Source: Candidatus Competibacteraceae bacterium
GTDB lineage: Bacteria > Pseudomonadota > Gammaproteobacteria > Competibacterales > Competibacteraceae
Reading direction: 5' to 3'
DNA length: 43,320 bases
NCBI GenBank assembly: GCA_003989075.1
Contig: RXIX01000014.1
Coordinates: forward strand, 1-43,320
Positions 39,394 through 43,320 of this stretch are shown piece by piece. The notes beneath the pieces are model-generated. The model was not told where the DNA came from, ran no database searches, and saw only the letters and a program-made list of their open reading frames with translations. The stretch's first letter is position 1; each line of letters starts with the position of its first letter. A program made the position numbers and the translations under genes.

Positions 39394-41481
39394 GTGCCCG
39401 AATCCCCTGTCGTTAATCTGCTGATCGTCGATCGCTCGCGGCCTGACATCGAGCACATCATCAAAACCCTTGAAGGTGACGGTTACCAGCTGGAACTGAC
39501 CCAGGCCAGCGACGTAGAAACCGTGCGCAGCACCATCGATTATCAGCCCCTGGATCTGCTCCTGCTGCGCCTGGGCGAAGACTTACCTACCGTCGCCGAA
39601 GTGCGCCTGATGATTGTCGAAGCCCGTCAGGACATCCCGATCATCGCCGTCATCGACGACGAACAGCGCCCGCTGCGCAAACCGCCCCGCCTGCTCGACG
39701 AAGGCGCCGACAACTACATCTACCTTGATGACGCCGATCATCTGGTCGCGGTGGTGCGCAAGGAACTGCGCCACCTGCAGGATCGCAAGCGCGAACAGTC
39801 CTTCGAGATTCGCTTCAAGGAAAGTGAAAACCGCAGCGCCGCCCTGCTCGACAATATCCAGGAAGCCATCGCCTATATTCACGAAGGCATACATGCCTAC
39901 GCCAATCCCGCCTATCTGAAACTGTTTGGCTACGGCCACGCCGACGAACTGGCGCAGATCCAGATGGTGCACATGGTGCCGCCCGGTTACCGCGACACCC
40001 TCAAGAGCGTCATGCGCCGCAGCACCCGCTCCGGCAAGGCGGTCGAACCGATCGAACTGGTCGGGGTGCGCAGCAACGGCCAGACCTTCCCAATCCTGCT
40101 CGAATGTGCGCCGACGCGCATGAACGATGAACCCTGCACACAGATCATCGTCCGTGATGCCACCCCGGAAAAAAGCGCCTACAACCAGCAGCTCGAAGAC
40201 CTGCTCAAGTACGACGATGCCACCGGCTTCTATACGCGGCGCTTCTTCCTGGAAACGCTGGAGATCGACCACGACGGCACGGTGCTGTACATCCTGTTTA
40301 ACGACTATGCCTCGATCCGCTATGCCCTTGGCTTTGAAGCCATCGAGCAGTTCATGATCGAATCCGCCGGTCTGTTCAAGGAACTATTGTCCTCGCAGGA
40401 TGTGCCCGCACACTTCGCCAGCGGCGTCTTTACCGTGTACATTCCGGCACGCTCACCGACCGACCCGGCCGCGCTCGCCGAGCAGATTCGCGCTGCAGTC
40501 GCCGCACACAGCTACCAGCTCAGCGGCAAGCTGTTCACCACCACCTGTTCGATTGGCGCCTGCCGCGCCTATGACGGCCAGGAAAGCGCGGTGCAGATTC
40601 TCTCCCACGCTGATCGTGCCTGCGAAGGCGCCCGGCAAAAGGGTGGCAATCAGGTCGAGTTCTATCAGCCGCCGCGTGAGGAAAGCGGCCGCCGCACGCT
40701 CAGTGAGCAGGATGAAGCTACGCTGCGCATGATCCGCGACGCCCTGACCAAGGGTCGCCTGAGCCTGATCTATCAGCCGATCGTCAGCTTCGAAAACGCC
40801 GAGGAAGCGCGCTACAAGGCCTATCTGCAACTGCAGGATCCCACCGGCAAGCCGCAGGCCATGGACACGCTCGGCACCATCGCCGTGCGCTATGGCCTGA
40901 TGGGCGCTCTGGACAAGTGGACGATCATCCGCGGCCTGTCGGCGCTGATCGAGCTGCACAAGGCCGGGATCACGCCACCGATACTTTTTATGCGCCTGTC
41001 ACGCAATTCGCTGGCCGATAATGAATTCTTTGATTGGCTAAGCAAGCGCTTCAAGGATTGCCGCCTGCCCGGTCATTATCTGGTGCTGGAAATCAAGGAA
41101 GATAACGCCGAGGAAAGCTTTGAGGAAACCAAGCAGTTGCGCGCTCGCCTGCGCGAGATCGGCTGCGGGCTGGCTCTGTCGCACTTTGGCGGCAAGAGCC
41201 ATTCCGACCGCCTGCTGAGCGAACTGGTGCCCGACTACATCAAGCTCGACGGCAGCCTGATCGAGCGCCTGGCCAAGGCCAAGGATGAGAAGAGCCGCCA
41301 GGCCATGGCGCTGCTCACTGAGCAGGCCCGCGATCTGCGCACCCGGGTGGTGGCGGCCGGCGTATCCACCGCGCCGCAGATGGCCAGCATCTGGCAATTC
41401 GGCGTCACCCTGGTCCAGGGTAACATGGTCGCCGAGGCCGGCCCGCGGCTGGATTTCGACTTCCGCCAGTACGCCGGCTAG
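39394..41481 (+). CDS. fimX: FimX-like REC/PAS/degenerate GGDEF-EAL protein
   Basis: This 695-residue protein matches the size and layout of P. aeruginosa FimX (691): a receiver-like domain (about 8-125), PAS (about 145-265), a GGDEF domain whose signature is degenerate (ASGVF in place of GGDEF), and an EAL domain without the EAL motif (AYLQLQD where EALxR is expected). The receiver domain seems to lack the usual acidic pocket. FimX-type proteins bind cyclic-di-GMP through the dead EAL domain and regulate type IV pilus assembly and twitching. No pil gene is in the window, so this role is inferred from architecture. I start at GTG 39394 with GAGG 9 nt upstream; TTG 39385 is the alternative. 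Its stop overlaps that of the convergent lipoprotein gene within CTAG. Confidence 0.85.
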   Translation: MPESPVVNLLIVDRSRPDIEHIIKTLEGDGYQLELTQASDVETVRSTIDYQPLDLLLLRLGEDLPTVAEVRLMIVEARQDIPIIAVIDDEQRPLRKPPRLLDEGADNYIYLDDADHLVAVVRKELRHLQDRKREQSFEIRFKESENRSAALLDNIQEAIAYIHEGIHAYANPAYLKLFGYGHADELAQIQMVHMVPPGYRDTLKSVMRRSTRSGKAVEPIELVGVRSNGQTFPILLECAPTRMNDEPCTQIIVRDATPEKSAYNQQLEDLLKYDDATGFYTRRFFLETLEIDHDGTVLYILFNDYASIRYALGFEAIEQFMIESAGLFKELLSSQDVPAHFASGVFTVYIPARSPTDPAALAEQIRAAVAAHSYQLSGKLFTTTCSIGACRAYDGQESAVQILSHADRACEGARQKGGNQVEFYQPPREESGRRTLSEQDEATLRMIRDALTKGRLSLIYQPIVSFENAEEARYKAYLQLQDPTGKPQAMDTLGTIAVRYGLMGALDKWTIIRGLSALIELHKAGITPPILFMRLSRNSLADNEFFDWLSKRFKDCRLPGHYLVLEIKEDNAEESFEETKQLRARLREIGCGLALSHFGGKSHSDRLLSELVPDYIKLDGSLIERLAKAKDEKSRQAMALLTEQARDLRTRVVAAGVSTAPQMASIWQFGVTLVQGNMVAEAGPRLDFDFRQYAG

Positions 41482-42131
41482 CGGGCGACCTGCAGGGCAA
41501 ATCGGGTCATATCACTCAGCACACGCTGTGCCGCGATGCCGGCGGCCCGCGCCGCACCCTGTGCATCATCGCTGGGTGCCGGCTCCAGCACATCGAACAC
41601 CCGGGTGCCCAGGACGTGCCCGCTCTTCATGTCCACCACCTTGATGCGCGCCGTCAGCCGCACCTGGCTGGGCTGGCTCATGAGTTCCTGCTGCAGGCGG
41701 ATCACGTCGACATCCACCCGGACATTGGCCAGCACCGGCGCCGGCGGCGCCACCACCGCCTTGAAGGCACCGGTCTGCTCGAAGGCCCGCACCAGCGCCG
41801 GCAACAACATCTTCGCCGGCGTATCGCCCCAGACACTATCGTTGTAGTAATCCAGCTTGGGCGGCTGCCGGGTATAGGCGATGCGATTGGAATCATAGCC
41901 GGACGCGGCCCGGGGCTCGGTCACCAGCAGCACCCGGCCACGGCTGCGCCGCGCAGACGGGGCCACAGGTGCCGGCGCCGGCGTGGCATCCAGCAGATAA
42001 GTCTGCGGGGGCGGTGTTTTGTCCTGCGGCAGGGTGCAGCCAGCCAGCGCCAGCAGCGCCACCATGACTCCGCCCAGCCAGCCGGCTGTGCCTGCGCCCC
42101 TGCGGGCAATGACGCGCATCAGCATCATCAT
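41478..42131 (-). CDS. ABC-type transport auxiliary lipoprotein (DUF330/PqiC-like)
   Basis: The product of about 217 residues has a lipoprotein signal peptide (LGGVMVALLALAGC, Cys about 31 from the first ATG) and the ABC_trans_aux domain (formerly DUF330), found in PqiC and in partners of Mla/MCE systems. The pattern YLLD near the N-terminus, then RIAYTRQPPKLDYYNDSVW and a C-terminal domain with FDVLEPAPSDDA, is typical. Such outer-membrane lipoproteins assist phospholipid or solvent-related transport by MCE complexes. ATG 42131 (first of three tandem ATGs) has AGGAGA upstream. The frame is open to 42302, but that extension precedes the signal peptide. It follows the MlaD-like gene by 171 nt and is probably its partner. 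Confidence 0.85.
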   Translation of the reverse strand: MMMLMRVIARRGAGTAGWLGGVMVALLALAGCTLPQDKTPPPQTYLLDATPAPAPVAPSARRSRGRVLLVTEPRAASGYDSNRIAYTRQPPKLDYYNDSVWGDTPAKMLLPALVRAFEQTGAFKAVVAPPAPVLANVRVDVDVIRLQQELMSQPSQVRLTARIKVVDMKSGHVLGTRVFDVLEPAPSDDAQGAARAAGIAAQRVLSDMTRFALQVAR

Positions 42132-42302
42132 GATTCCACATTCTCCTGATTGATCCGGTAGGGAAAAACTGCTGCACTCACCCGTGCGCCCGGCTGGCTG
42201 CAAACCCCTATGCAGGATATCCCGCACAACTGCCGTTCGCGCCGAGCCTGTCATGAAGGATGGGTACGGTACAAAGCCCAACCGGTCGGGAGCAGACCCC
42301 AC

Positions 42303-43304
42303 TCAGGGTTCCTCGCCCGGACCCGGCCGGCCACGCGGCTTGCCCAGCAGGAGCGCGCGTGGGTTCTGCTCCAGCAGCAGCGACAGGCGCTGCAGCACGG
42401 CGAACAGATCGCGGGCCTGCATCAGCGTTGCATCCAGCTCGGGCAGGGTGTTCTGGTCGAGGCGCTGCAACTCACGCCGCCCATCCTCGGCCAGGGCCGT
42501 AAACGCTGCACCGGTGCGATCGAACTGATCGGCCACTTTGCGCACCGACTGGGCACTGGCGCGGAATTCACGCAGGGTCAATTGAGCCTGTACCCCCAAA
42601 TCGCCACTGCCCTCCAGCGCCGCCGCCAGTTGATCCAGCGCCCGGCCCAGCCGCTCGGCACGCCCGGCCAGGGTCGCGGTGAACGTTTCCACATGGCCCA
42701 GGCTGCGGCCGATGCTATCACCGCGCGCAGCCAGGGCACCGCTGAGCGTGCTCAGGTGCTGCAGCGTCTCGGTGAGCGCCTGCTGATTGTCATCGCCCAG
42801 CAGGCGCTCCAGGCGCTTGGACAGGCTATCAAAATTGGTCAGGATGCTGTTGAAGGCATCATCCAGCCGCGCCACCAGCGATGGGCCCGCCTCGATCACC
42901 GGCAAATCCTCACCGGACTGCGGCTCCAGCGGCGCCGCTGCGCCACTGCTCCCGCTCAGTTCCACCGAGGCCACCCCGGTCAGACCACGGGTTGACAGCG
43001 TAGCAATGGTATCGCGCCGAATCGGCGTACCACGCTCAATGTCCAGCACCACGCCGACCCGGTCCGGATTGCGCGGGTCCAGCCCGATCGACTCGACCTG
43101 CCCGACCTGAACGCCGCGATAACGCACGGTCGCCTTGGGATTCAGGCCCGCCACCGACTCGCGGAAATAGACCCGATAGCGATCATAAACCCGGGTATCG
43201 CCACCCAGCGTCAGCCAGAACACCACGCCAAGCAGCGCCGAGCCGAGCACGATCACGAACAGGCCCACCAGGGCATAATTCACGTTGCTTTGCACAGTTG
43301 CCAT
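42303..43304 (-). CDS. MlaD/MCE-family lipid transport protein
   Basis: The 333-residue product has one N-terminal transmembrane helix (about 9-34), a single MCE domain (about 38-115, with YRVYFRESVAGLNPKATVRY and RGLTGVASVEL), and a long helical region (about 135-320). MCE proteins form hexameric rings that bind lipids in the periplasm between an inner-membrane ABC transporter and the outer membrane. The helical tail is longer than in E. coli MlaD (183 residues) and resembles the tail of organisms with needle-like MCE assemblies. Upstream ATPase and permease genes would lie past the right edge of the window. ATG 43304 has CGAGG just upstream. Confidence 0.92.
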   Translation of the reverse strand: MATVQSNVNYALVGLFVIVLGSALLGVVFWLTLGGDTRVYDRYRVYFRESVAGLNPKATVRYRGVQVGQVESIGLDPRNPDRVGVVLDIERGTPIRRDTIATLSTRGLTGVASVELSGSSGAAAPLEPQSGEDLPVIEAGPSLVARLDDAFNSILTNFDSLSKRLERLLGDDNQQALTETLQHLSTLSGALAARGDSIGRSLGHVETFTATLAGRAERLGRALDQLAAALEGSGDLGVQAQLTLREFRASAQSVRKVADQFDRTGAAFTALAEDGRRELQRLDQNTLPELDATLMQARDLFAVLQRLSLLLEQNPRALLLGKPRGRPGPGEEP

Positions 43305-43320
43305 CCTCGGGATTGCGCGC

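Overview
The window is dense, high-GC bacterial chromosome with about 40 genes, little intergenic space and no rRNA, tRNA or CRISPR that I could see. Gene content points to a gammaproteobacterium: EF-P with both EpmA and EpmB, OxyR with both regulatory cysteines at E. coli positions, PrmB, RNase D with an HRDC domain, a FimX-like protein, and a K+-independent membrane pyrophosphatase. A Competibacter/Chromatiales-like lineage would fit, but that placement is inference.

Layout. 1-5.2 kb (minus): the edge of a YdjM-like membrane hydrolase, a DUF2333 protein, valS, and a lipoprotein with a duplicated domain. 5.3-8.9 kb (minus): a chagasin-like lipoprotein followed 4 nt later by a periplasmic-sensor/PAS/PAS/GGDEF/EAL protein. 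9.0-12 kb: an isocitrate dehydrogenase carrying two C-terminal CBS domains (minus, strong terminator), divergent from oxyR. 12-14.8 kb (minus): a SWIM zinc-finger/DUF5691 pair. 14.9-15.35 kb: a gene-free, highly structured segment bounded by GC-rich palindromes, resembling a standalone HEARO/omega-RNA element of the IS200/IS605-IscB group. 15.5-18.5 kb (plus): a YyaL/DUF255 thioredoxin-like protein and a protein of unknown function. 18.5-20.7 kb (minus): a patch of small accessory genes, partly AT-rich. 20.9-24.6 kb (minus): hppA-moaC-rnd. 24.7-26.3 kb: a small palindromic MITE, ppa (minus) and adk (plus). 26.3-31.3 kb (minus): a complete branched-chain amino-acid ABC transporter, livK-H-M-G-F. 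31.4-33.7 kb (minus): prmB-hemN. 33.9-34.8 kb (plus): psd. 34.8-39.3 kb: epmA, an oxygen-sensor-like metallo-beta-lactamase/GGDEF protein, efp, and divergent epmB. 39.4-41.5 kb (plus): a FimX-like degenerate GGDEF/EAL protein. 41.5-43.3 kb (minus): an auxiliary lipoprotein and an MlaD/MCE protein of a lipid ABC transport system cut by the window edge.

Themes. Three proteins belong to cyclic-di-GMP signalling: one bifunctional in appearance, one cyclase tied to a probable O2/redox sensor, and one degenerate receptor. Pyrophosphate and adenylate energetics cluster in 22.5-26.3 kb (hppA, ppa, adk). The EF-P pathway clusters in 34.8-39.3 kb. The most unusual items are the ICD-CBS fusion, the HEARO-like RNA element without its nuclease gene, and the O2-sensor-like cyclase inserted among the EF-P genes.
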